From Chloroherpetonaceae bacterium (GTDB lineage Bacteria; Bacteroidota; Chlorobiia; Chlorobiales; Thermochlorobacteraceae), in assembly GCA_025055975.1 (NCBI GenBank), contig JANWWM010000075.1, positions 1 through 64,000 of the forward strand: a stretch of DNA of 64,000 nt, given 5' to 3'. The translations under genes were made by a program, and so were the position numbers. Positions 47,158 through 56,306 of this stretch are shown in pieces. The first letter of the stretch is position 1. Each line of letters begins with the position of its first letter. The notes below the pieces were generated by a model. That model was not told the DNA's origin and did not search any database. It was given only the letters and a program-made list of their open reading frames with translations.

Positions 47158-47371
47158 ACGATTCTGACGCGATCGGAATCGGGGCGAGGCGGATTCTCGC
47201 TTCGTCGGAATGACGAGCGATTCAACTTGGGCAAGAACGCTCAAAATCACGAACAACGTTTGCCTCACGACGCGGGTTGCTCCAACGCAGCCCGAAGAGC
47301 ATAGAGCGGAAGTGCGGGAATTTTGCTATACTTTCGCTCGTCTTTTTCGGCAATCATTCTCGCAAAAACCA

Positions 47372-48550
47372 ATGAACATCCACGAGCATCAAGGCAAAGA
47401 GATACTCAAAAAATTCAACGTCGCCGTGCCGAAAGGCGTCGTTTGTTTTTCGGCGGAGGAAGCCAAAACGGCGGCGGAAACGATGCTTTCCGAGCAGGGC
47501 GGCGGCGTGGTCGTCGTCAAGGCGCAAATTCACGCGGGCGGCAGAGGCAAAGCGGGCGGCGTGAAGGTCGTTAGAACCGCCGACGAAGCCTTCGCCTACG
47601 CGCAAAAAATGCTTGGCTCGACGCTCGTTACGCACCAAACGGGACCCGAAGGCAGAATCGTGCGCCGACTGCTCGTCGAGGAAGGAATGAACATCGAGCG
47701 CGAACTTTATCTCGGCGTCACGCTCGACCGAGCCGTCTCCAAAAACGTGCTCATGGTCTCCACCGAAGGCGGAATGGACATTGAAGCCGTCGCCGAACAT
47801 TCGCCCGAAAAAATCTTGAAGATTCACATCGACCCGTTGCTTGGTCTTCAGCCTTATCAAGCCCGTCAAGCCGCGTTTTTCCTGCAACTTTCGGGCGAGC
47901 AGTTCAAAAACGGCGTTCAGTTCATTATGGCGCTCTACGAGGCATATGTCAAGTCGGATTGCTCGCTTGCGGAAATCAATCCGCTCGTGGTAACGAAGGA
48001 AGGCAAAGTCGTCGCGCTCGATGCGAAAATCAATTTCGACGACAACGCGCTCTTCCGCCACCCCGAATACGCCGAACTGCGCGACATCACCGAAGAAGAT
48101 CCGCTCGAAGTCGAAGCCTCGAAATCAAACTTGAACTACGTGCGTTTGGACGGCAACGTGGGGTGCATGGTCAATGGCGCGGGGCTTGCGATGGCGACGA
48201 TGGACATCATTCAACTTGCGGGCGGCAAACCCGCCAACTTCCTCGATGTCGGCGGCGGCGCGAGCGCCAAAACCGTCGAGGCGGGCTTTCGAATCATCTT
48301 GGCGGACAAGAACGTCAAGGCGATTTTGATCAACATCTTCGGCGGCATCGTGCGGTGCGATCGCGTCGCGTCGGGCGTGATTGAGGCGGCGAAGAACGTT
48401 GGTTTGCCCGTGCCCGTCATCGTGCGCCTTGAAGGCACCAACGCCGACCTTGCGCAAAAAATGCTCGACGAATCGGGGTTGAACCTCATCTCCGCGCAAG
48501 GCTTCAAGGACGCGGCGGAAAAGGTTACCAAAGCCCTCGCCACGCGATAG
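47372..48550 (+). CDS. sucC: Succinate--CoA ligase [ADP-forming] subunit beta
   Basis: [71 protein letters not shown]. Confidence 0.96.
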   Translation: MNIHEHQGKEILKKFNVAVPKGVVCFSAEEAKTAAETMLSEQGGGVVVVKAQIHAGGRGKAGGVKVVRTADEAFAYAQKMLGSTLVTHQTGPEGRIVRRLLVEEGMNIERELYLGVTLDRAVSKNVLMVSTEGGMDIEAVAEHSPEKILKIHIDPLLGLQPYQARQAAFFLQLSGEQFKNGVQFIMALYEAYVKSDCSLAEINPLVVTKEGKVVALDAKINFDDNALFRHPEYAELRDITEEDPLEVEASKSNLNYVRLDGNVGCMVNGAGLAMATMDIIQLAGGKPANFLDVGGGASAKTVEAGFRIILADKNVKAILINIFGGIVRCDRVASGVIEAAKNVGLPVPVIVRLEGTNADLAQKMLDESGLNLISAQGFKDAAEKVTKALATR

Positions 48551-48646
48551 TTTCCGAGCGGCTGGCTTCGAGGGGGCGGAGCGGGCGGTTTGAATTTTGA
48601 ACGACGAAACGGTAAATTCCGCGACTTTTCGCTCAAACGCAAAAGA

Positions 48647-49513
48647 ATGGAGACGCTGACGAAACCGACCGTGATTCGCGCAAAAAACGCGCTTGCCGCA
48701 AAGACGCAGGAAACGGAGCAAGCCGACGACGCTCAAATCCAAGCCGCGCTCAAAGCCAGCGGCGCGATTCCCGAACACATCGCCATCATTATGGACGGCA
48801 ACGGACGCTGGGCGGCGCGACGCGGCGAAATGCGCGTCTCGGGGCACAACGCGGGCGTGCAATCCGTGCGCGACACCGTCGAAGCCTGCGCTCAACTCGG
48901 CGTGAAATACCTCACCCTGTATGCCTTCTCCACCGAAAACTGGAAACGCCCGAAAAGCGAAGTCTCCGCCTTGATGCAATTGCTCATTCAAGCCTTGCGC
49001 AAGGAGACCAAAACGCTGCACGAGAACGACATCAAGCTCAACGCCATCGGCAACATCTTCGCGCTGCCGCCCAACGTGCGCAAGGAACTGCAAGAAGCGA
49101 TGGAACTGACGCGCCACAACGCGCGAATGACGCTCTCGCTCGCGCTCTCATACAGCGGTCGATGGGAAATCATGCAAGCCACCAAACGCATCGCCGAAGA
49201 AGTCAAGGCGGGACGCTTGAACCCCGACGACATCACCGACGAAGTCTTCGAGCGTCATCTTGCCACTTACGGCATGCCGCACCCCGACTTGCTCATTCGC
49301 ACGAGCGGCGAATTTCGCATCAGCAATTTCCTCTTGTGGCAACTGGCTTACACCGAGATTCACATCACCGATTGCTACTGGCCCGACTTTCGGCGCGACA
49401 AACTCTACGAAGCCATCCGCGACTTCCAACGCCGAGAGCGTCGCTTCGGAATGACGAGCGAACAACTTGCCGCCCTGACCAATCCGCTGCATCAAGCGAA
49501 CCCGCAATGCTGA
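48647..49513 (+). CDS. uppS: Isoprenyl transferase (polyprenyl diphosphate synthase)
   Basis: HIAIIMDGNGRWAARRGEMRVSGHNAGVQSVRDTV; LYAFSTENWKRPKSEV; DLLIRTSGEFRISNFLLWQLAYTEIHIT. Confidence 0.96.
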   Translation: METLTKPTVIRAKNALAAKTQETEQADDAQIQAALKASGAIPEHIAIIMDGNGRWAARRGEMRVSGHNAGVQSVRDTVEACAQLGVKYLTLYAFSTENWKRPKSEVSALMQLLIQALRKETKTLHENDIKLNAIGNIFALPPNVRKELQEAMELTRHNARMTLSLALSYSGRWEIMQATKRIAEEVKAGRLNPDDITDEVFERHLATYGMPHPDLLIRTSGEFRISNFLLWQLAYTEIHITDCYWPDFRRDKLYEAIRDFQRRERRFGMTSEQLAALTNPLHQANPQC

Positions 49514-52002
49514 ACGCCTCTTTCGTCAGCCAAGTTGCGCGCGTCGCGTTCATAGAAACGCCGCGCCGTTTGGCGCTCGGAACGTTGCTTGCGTTTCTGT
49601 TCGCCCATGCCGCGCCAACGCTCCTTGCGCAAGACGAACCCGACGACGAAAAAACCAAAATCCAACTCGATTTCTCCGAACCCGCCAAATACAAGGTGCT
49701 TGGCATTTCCGTCGTCGGAAATTCCTCAATCTCCGAAAAAGACATTCTCGCCCGTTTCCCGATTCAAGTCGGGCAAGACGTCACGATCCCCGGCAACGAA
49801 CTCGCCGACGCCATCAAACGCCTGTGGAAACAAAAGCTGTTCAGCGACATTCGCGTCGAGATTGACCGCAAAACCTTCGATGGCGTGTTCCTTTCCATCA
49901 AGGTCAAAGAGTATCCCGTGCTCTCTCAAATCGTCTTCGAAGGCAACGCCGAATTCGACGAGGAAGAACTCTTGAAAAAAGCGGAACTGACGCGCGGCGC
50001 GACCATCACCGACCAAATGATTTACCTCGCCCGACAGCGCTTGCTCAAATTCTACGAGGAAGAAGGCTACCTGCTTTGCGACATCGATTACGAACTGCGC
50101 GAAACCAAGAAAGGACGCGCCACGCTCTTTTTCCGAATCAAAGAAAACGACCGCGTCATCATCGAGCGCATCAACTTTGTCGGCAACAAAGCCTTCGAAA
50201 AAGGCGAACTTCTGGGCGAACTCGAAGACACCAAACAACTCAACTTCTGGCGACGCATTTTTTCAAAGCCCATTTTAGACCGCAAGAAATACGAAAACGA
50301 CAAGGAAAAACTCATCGCCTTCTACCGCGAAAACGGTTACCGTGACGCTTATTTCGTCCGCGATTCCATCTACTACTCGCCCGACAAGCGTCGTTTGCAT
50401 CTGACGATTTTCCTCCACGAAGGTCCGAAATATGTCCTGCGCAACGTTCAGTGGGAAGGCAATTCGCTTTATAGCGACGCGGAACTGTCGGCGGTCTTCG
50501 GATTCAAGAAGGGCGATGTCTACAACGAGAAAAAAATCATGGAACGCCTCACCTACTCGCCCGAAGGCGGCGACATTGGCTCGCTCTACCAAGACCGCGG
50601 CTACCTCACGTTTCGCGCCGACAAAGAAGAAATCGTCGTCGAAGGCGATTCGATCGACCTCAAAATTTTCATCGCCGAGGGCAAGCAGTTTCGCATTCGC
50701 AACGTCAACATCGCGGGCAACACGAAAACCAAAGACCGCGTCATTCGGCGCGAACTTTACACCGTGCCCGGCGACCTATATAGCCGCGACAACATCATTC
50801 GCTCCATTCGCCAAATCGCGCAACTCAACTACTTCGACCAAGAAAAAATCACGCCCGACATTCAGCCCAAAAGCGACGACGAAGTCGACATCACTTACAA
50901 CGTGATTGAAAAATCCACCGACACGTTCAACGCCTCCGCGGGCTACAGCGGCGCGATTGGCTTTACGGGCGCGCTGGGGCTGACGTTCAACAACTTCTCG
51001 ATTCAAGACGTCACGAAGCGCGAAGCCTACGCGCCCCTGCCGCACGGCGACGGACAACGGCTCGATTTTCAGTGGCAATTTGGTCGATTCAACTTTCAAA
51101 CCCTCTCGCTTTCCTTTACGGAGCCTTGGGCGTTTGGCACGCCGACGTCGCTCGGATTCAGCGTTTTCGACACGCGCCAAAACTTTGGGCAAGAGCTGCG
51201 CCAAACGGGCATTTCGCTTTCCGTCGGTCGCCGCCTCACGTTCCCCGATGACTACTTTCGCATCGATTACACCTTCCGATTTCAACGCAACCGCGTCGGC
51301 GCGTCGGAGGGGCTGTTCCGACAGAGCCTCTTCTTCGTAACCGCCGACGAATACAGCGTCATTCAGGTCATTTCGCGCAACAGCACCGACAATCCGATTT
51401 ATCCGCGTCGCGGAAGCGATTTTTCGTTCTCGACGCAACTGTCGGGCGGACCGCTTCCGGGCAACGTGGATTTTCTCAAACTCAACTTGCGCGCGAGTTG
51501 GTTCTCGCAACTGGCGGGCGACTTGACGCTAATGACGAGCGCGGACTTTGGCGCGCTCGATGCCATCGGCGACCGACGAAGCAACATTCCCGCCATCAAC
51601 TTCTTCTATATGGGCGGAAGCGGCATCTCGTTCTTGCCTACGATTCCGCTGCGCGGCTATCCCGACCAAGGCGTAGGCGTGTTCGATCCGAGTCTGCGCA
51701 TCTACACGGGCAATTTCTACGCGAAGTTCCAAACCGAACTGCGTTATCCGATTAGCCTCAATCCGCAAGCGACCGTCTACGCGCTCGCGTTTGCCGAAGC
51801 GGGCAACATTTATCAAAACGCCGCTCGCGCCAACTTCGCCGACCTCAAACGCGCCGTTGGGTTTGGCGTGCGCGTTTTCCTGCCCATCGTCGGTTTGATT
51901 GGGCTTGACTACGGCTTCGGACTCGACCCCGTGCCCTCCGTGCCCGGTCGTCCGAATCAAGGCTGGAACTTCATCTTCACCTTTGGGCAATTTGCGCGAT
52001 AG
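49507..52002 (+). CDS. bamA: Outer membrane protein assembly factor BamA
   Basis: 832 aa; multiple POTRA repeats (VFEGNAEFDEEELLKKAEL, INFVGNKAFEKGELLGEL) and barrel ending GWNFIFTFGQFAR; overlaps the uppS stop. Confidence 0.94.
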   Translation: MLNASFVSQVARVAFIETPRRLALGTLLAFLFAHAAPTLLAQDEPDDEKTKIQLDFSEPAKYKVLGISVVGNSSISEKDILARFPIQVGQDVTIPGNELADAIKRLWKQKLFSDIRVEIDRKTFDGVFLSIKVKEYPVLSQIVFEGNAEFDEEELLKKAELTRGATITDQMIYLARQRLLKFYEEEGYLLCDIDYELRETKKGRATLFFRIKENDRVIIERINFVGNKAFEKGELLGELEDTKQLNFWRRIFSKPILDRKKYENDKEKLIAFYRENGYRDAYFVRDSIYYSPDKRRLHLTIFLHEGPKYVLRNVQWEGNSLYSDAELSAVFGFKKGDVYNEKKIMERLTYSPEGGDIGSLYQDRGYLTFRADKEEIVVEGDSIDLKIFIAEGKQFRIRNVNIAGNTKTKDRVIRRELYTVPGDLYSRDNIIRSIRQIAQLNYFDQEKITPDIQPKSDDEVDITYNVIEKSTDTFNASAGYSGAIGFTGALGLTFNNFSIQDVTKREAYAPLPHGDGQRLDFQWQFGRFNFQTLSLSFTEPWAFGTPTSLGFSVFDTRQNFGQELRQTGISLSVGRRLTFPDDYFRIDYTFRFQRNRVGASEGLFRQSLFFVTADEYSVIQVISRNSTDNPIYPRRGSDFSFSTQLSGGPLPGNVDFLKLNLRASWFSQLAGDLTLMTSADFGALDAIGDRRSNIPAINFFYMGGSGISFLPTIPLRGYPDQGVGVFDPSLRIYTGNFYAKFQTELRYPISLNPQATVYALAFAEAGNIYQNAARANFADLKRAVGFGVRVFLPIVGLIGLDYGFGLDPVPSVPGRPNQGWNFIFTFGQFAR

Positions 52003-52145
52003 CGATTTATCCCCCTCGCCAAGCAAAGAACCGACAAGCCTACGCAGACTCGCTTGAACTTGACCAATTCAGGCGAGTATATTCATCGCTCAAACGTTTC
52101 AAAGCGATTTTGCCTTTGAAACTCACAATCCAACGACGTTGAACG

Positions 52146-53939
52146 TTGTCAAGCCTGACGCAACAAGCCGCCGCGCCGACGCGCTCTGCCGAAGACGACG
52201 CCTTGATAGCGAAAGCGCGACGCTTGCTCCAATACCTGTTCGGCTACGAATCGTTCCGAGGCGAGCAAGAGCGCGTGATTCTGTCGTTGCTCAAAGGCAA
52301 CGACACGCTGGCGATTATGCCGACGGGACAAGGCAAATCGCTCTGCTACCAAATCCCCGCGCAGATGTTTTCGGGACTGACGCTCGTCGTTTCGCCGCTC
52401 ATCGCGTTGATGAAAGACCAAGTCGACTCGCTCAAAGCCATCGGGTATCCCGCCGCCGCCATCAACAGCCAAACGAGTTTGGGCGCGGTTCAACGCGCGA
52501 TGCTTGAAATTTATCAAGGCAAGTTGAAGCTCCTGTTCGTCGCCCCTGAACGCTTGGAGACGCGCAGTTTCGTTTCGGCGATGCAAGGCGTGGAGATTTC
52601 GCTCGTCGCCGTCGATGAAGCGCATTGCATTTCCGAATGGGGCTACGACTTTCGCCCAAGTTATCAGCGCATCGCCGAAGGCATCGAAGCCATCTCGCCC
52701 CAAAAACGCCCGATTATGCTCGCGCTCACGGCGACGGCGACGGAAGAAGTCATCGAGGACATTCAAACCTTTCTAAAACTTCAATCGCCCAACGTCATCG
52801 TTGGCGGTTTCGAGCGCCCGAATCTTTCGCTGTCGGTTTTCGCGTTGGAAAACAAGCGACAGAAACTTTTGCAGATTTTGAACGCCGTCAAAGGTTCGGC
52901 GATGGTCTATGCGATGAGCCGAAAACTCGCCGAAGAAACGGCGCGATTTCTTCAACAACATCGCATACAAGCCATTCACTACCACGCGGGACTTCCCGAC
53001 GAAGAGCGATCGCGAATTCAGGAGGCGTTTTTTCGAAACGAGTATCGCGTCGTGTGCGCCACGAATGCGTTTGGAATGGGCGTGAACAAACCCGACGTGC
53101 GCGTCGTGGTTCATCTCGAATTGCCCGAAACGCTCGAAGCCTACTATCAAGAAGCGGGCAGAGCGGGACGCGACGGCAAGAAAAGTTACGCCGTCTTGCT
53201 TTATTCGCCGCGCGACCTTGAAAAAGGCGATTACCTGCTTTCGCAATCCTACCCGAGCAAGGAAGAGATCGAAGCCGCTTACGACGAACTCCGCAAACGC
53301 TTGGGCAGAAGCGAGACGGGCGCGCTCACGTTGGAGCGACAAGACGCGCTCGACGCTCTGCAAGCCCGATTCGGCAAAGCCTTCGGGAGCGTCAAGTTGG
53401 ATGCCGCGCTGGACATTCTCGCAAACGCGAACATCATCGAACATCTGCGAAACGACGGCGAGACGGAGACGCTGAAAATTCTCGTCCACCGAGACGCCAT
53501 CGAGGAGTGGATTCGCGGCAGTCGAAGCGAAACGCAACGCAAGGTTTTCGAGCAAGTCTTGCGCTCGTTTGGAGGCGAGTGCTTTTCGAGCGAGGTTCAA
53601 TTCTCGCTGTCGCAATTCGCTTTCAAGGCGGGCGTAGACGCGAAAGCCGCGCTGAACGTCTTTCGGGAATGGAATCAGTCGGGCTTGGCGGAGTTTCGGT
53701 CGGGCGAACTCGTTTCGGTCGTCGTGCTCGCGCCGAATCTCAACCCGAAGAAGTTGCCCATCGACTGGGCGCGACTTGAAAAACGCCGAAAGGTCGCCGA
53801 GAAAAAGTTTCGAAGCGTCAAGAACTACGTGCGCTACGCGAGGTGTCGGCGCAATTACATCTTGGATTACTTTGGGGAAACGCGATACTCGGAAAAATGC
53901 GGCATTTGCGACAACTGCTTGGGGCGACACGAAAAATGA
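52146..53939 (+). CDS. recQ: RecQ-family ATP-dependent DNA helicase (short form, TTG start)
   Basis: FRGEQERVILSLLKGNDTLAIMPTGQGKSLCYQIPA; DEAHCISEWGYDFRPSY; GRAGRDGK; Cys cluster CRRNYILDYFGETRYSEKCGICDNCL at the C-terminus. Confidence 0.95.
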   Translation: MSSLTQQAAAPTRSAEDDALIAKARRLLQYLFGYESFRGEQERVILSLLKGNDTLAIMPTGQGKSLCYQIPAQMFSGLTLVVSPLIALMKDQVDSLKAIGYPAAAINSQTSLGAVQRAMLEIYQGKLKLLFVAPERLETRSFVSAMQGVEISLVAVDEAHCISEWGYDFRPSYQRIAEGIEAISPQKRPIMLALTATATEEVIEDIQTFLKLQSPNVIVGGFERPNLSLSVFALENKRQKLLQILNAVKGSAMVYAMSRKLAEETARFLQQHRIQAIHYHAGLPDEERSRIQEAFFRNEYRVVCATNAFGMGVNKPDVRVVVHLELPETLEAYYQEAGRAGRDGKKSYAVLLYSPRDLEKGDYLLSQSYPSKEEIEAAYDELRKRLGRSETGALTLERQDALDALQARFGKAFGSVKLDAALDILANANIIEHLRNDGETETLKILVHRDAIEEWIRGSRSETQRKVFEQVLRSFGGECFSSEVQFSLSQFAFKAGVDAKAALNVFREWNQSGLAEFRSGELVSVVVLAPNLNPKKLPIDWARLEKRRKVAEKKFRSVKNYVRYARCRRNYILDYFGETRYSEKCGICDNCLGRHEK

Positions 53940-53940
53940 A

Positions 53941-53963
53941 AGGGCGGACTATGCGTCCGCCCT
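53941..53963. terminator. Hairpin between convergent recQ and acs (likely bidirectional terminator)
   Basis: AGGGCGGAC-TATGC-GTCCGCCCT perfect 9 bp stem; weak T tract. Confidence 0.65.
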
Positions 53964-53979
53964 CCTCGCTCTCGATGGG

Positions 53980-56022
53980 CTACTCTTCCTCTTCTTGCTG
54001 ACGGAGTTTTTCGAGCGCGCCAAAATCTTCGAGCGTCGTGGTGTCGCCCTTGATGTCGCCGCCCGCGGCAAGTTCGCGCAGAAGTCGGCGCATGATTTTG
54101 CCGCTGCGAGTTTTCGGCAGAGCCGCCGCGAAGCGTATTTCGTCGGGCTTGGCGATGGAGCCAATCTCTTTGGCGACGTGTTCGCGCAGGCTTTCCTTCA
54201 ACGCTTGATTGCCTTCGAAGCCGTCTTTGAGCGTAACGAACGCGACGAGCGCGTTGCCTTTGAGTTCGTCGGGACGCGAGACGACGGCGGCTTCGGCGAC
54301 CGCGCTGTGCGCCACGAGCGCCGATTCGACTTCCGCCGTGCCCAAGCGATGCCCTGAAACATTGACGACGTCATCGACGCGACCCATCACCCAGATGTAA
54401 CCGTCCTTGTCGCGTCGCGCGCCATCGCCCGTGAAATACATTCCCGGAATTTCCGACCAATACGTTTTCTCGTAGCGCGCGTTGTCGCCATAAATCGTGC
54501 GAAGCATCGAGGGCCACGGACGCTTGATGACGAGAAAGCCGCCTTCGTCGGCTTTGCAAGGCGTGCCGTCTTTATGCACCACATCGACAACGATGCCAGG
54601 AAGCGGGCGCGTCGCCGTGCCCGGCTTCAAGGGCGTTGCGCCTGGAAGCGGCGAAATCATAATGCCGCCCGTTTCGGTTTGCCACCACGTATCGACGATG
54701 GGACACTTTTTTCTGCCCACCACGTTGTAATACCACATCCACGCTTCGGGGTTGATGGGTTCGCCAACCGAGCCAAGCAAGCGAAGCGTCGAGAGATTGT
54801 GCTTCGTTACCCACTCGTCGCCTGCGCGAATGAACGAGCGAATCGCCGTCGGCGCGGTGTAGAGAATCGTTACGCGGTGGCGTTCAATCATATCCCACAA
54901 GCGTCCCCAGTTCGGGTAATTGACCGCGCCTTCATACATCAAGACCGTCGCGCCGTTGATGAGCGGACCATAGACGAGATACGAGTGCCCCGTGATCCAG
55001 CCCACGTCGGCGGTGCAGAAATAGACGTCGTCGTCTTTGATATCGAAGACGAGCTTGTGCGAATTGGCGGCATGAACCATATAGCCGCCCGTCGTATGCA
55101 GAATGCCTTTGGGTTTGCCCGTCGAGCCTGACGTGTAGAGAATGAAGAGCGGACTTTCGGAATCCATTTTTTCGGCGGGGCAATTGTCGGAAGCCAAGTC
55201 CATCAACTCGTGCCACCAATGGTCGCGCCCTTCAACCATGTGAATTTGCGCTTTGGTGCGTTGATAGACGATGACGTTTTCGACCGATGGCGCGTTGACG
55301 AGGGCTTCATCGACGACGGCTTTCAGATTGAGCGCGTTGCCGCGTCGGAACACGCCGTCGGCGGTGATGACGAGCTTGGCGTGCGCGTCGTTGATGCGAT
55401 CGGCGACGGCTTGCGCCGAGAACCCGCCAAAGATGACGCTATGCACCGCGCCAATGCGCGCGCAGGCAAGAACGGCGATGACGAGTTCGGGCGTCATTCC
55501 CATGTAAATCGCCACGCGGTCGCCTTTTTGCACGCCGCGTTTTTTGAGCGCGTTGCCGAGTTTGCAAACCTCGCGGTGCAATTGTTGATAGGTCAGAACG
55601 CGCTGATCGCCCGGCTCGCCCTCCCAGATGATGGCGGCTTTGTTCTTGCGCCAAGTCGTCAGGTGCCTATCGAGCGCGTTGTAGCAGATGTTCGTTTGTC
55701 CGCCCACGAACCACTTGGCGTAGGGCAATTTCCACTCCAAGACTTTTTTCCACTTCTTGAACCAATGGAAATTTTCAGCGACGCTCGCCCAATACTTTTC
55801 GGGATTTTTTTCGGCGAAGGCGTAGAGTTTTTCATACTCCGCCATCGATTTGACGTGCGCGTTTTTGGAAAACTGCGCGCTGGGTTTGAAGACTCGCTTT
55901 TCTTTCAGCACGGAACGAATCGCGCCATCGGATTGCGGCGCTTGTCCATTCGCGCTGGCTTTCGCCGATGATTTCGCCGTCGAGCTCGTCTTTGCGGGTT
56001 TCTTCTTTGCTGCGGTTGCCAT
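53980..56022 (-). CDS. acs: Acetate--CoA ligase (acetyl-CoA synthetase)
   Basis: [68 protein letters not shown]. Confidence 0.97.
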   Translation of the reverse strand: MATAAKKKPAKTSSTAKSSAKASANGQAPQSDGAIRSVLKEKRVFKPSAQFSKNAHVKSMAEYEKLYAFAEKNPEKYWASVAENFHWFKKWKKVLEWKLPYAKWFVGGQTNICYNALDRHLTTWRKNKAAIIWEGEPGDQRVLTYQQLHREVCKLGNALKKRGVQKGDRVAIYMGMTPELVIAVLACARIGAVHSVIFGGFSAQAVADRINDAHAKLVITADGVFRRGNALNLKAVVDEALVNAPSVENVIVYQRTKAQIHMVEGRDHWWHELMDLASDNCPAEKMDSESPLFILYTSGSTGKPKGILHTTGGYMVHAANSHKLVFDIKDDDVYFCTADVGWITGHSYLVYGPLINGATVLMYEGAVNYPNWGRLWDMIERHRVTILYTAPTAIRSFIRAGDEWVTKHNLSTLRLLGSVGEPINPEAWMWYYNVVGRKKCPIVDTWWQTETGGIMISPLPGATPLKPGTATRPLPGIVVDVVHKDGTPCKADEGGFLVIKRPWPSMLRTIYGDNARYEKTYWSEIPGMYFTGDGARRDKDGYIWVMGRVDDVVNVSGHRLGTAEVESALVAHSAVAEAAVVSRPDELKGNALVAFVTLKDGFEGNQALKESLREHVAKEIGSIAKPDEIRFAAALPKTRSGKIMRRLLRELAAGGDIKGDTTTLEDFGALEKLRQQEEEE

Positions 56023-56239
56023 AGCGTTGGAAGTTTAGTTGATGGATGCTGCGGCGCGTAGGTCTTTGGAAACGCCAAGCCTCCAAGACGAGAGCGATTT
56101 TAAGCGTTCAGGCTTGAATTTCAAACGGGCGGCGTTGCGAAATTGGCGCGGTAGCGTCGCCGATTGCGGTCATTTTGGACGATTGAAAGCGCAGGGGGAA
56201 ACCGAGACCTTGCCACGTTCTCGTCGCGTCGGAATCGTT

Positions 56240-56267
56240 CCTCTTTCCTTCTGCGGAAGGAGAGGGG
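56240..56267. repeat. Palindromic CCTCTTTCC/GGAAGGAGAGG element
   Basis: CCTCTTTCCTTCTGCGGAAGGAGAGGGG; related to 47132-47157. Confidence 0.55.
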
Positions 56268-56306
56268 GCTGGGAAAAAGCGATGGCTTTCGGAATGAACG
56301 ACTCGC

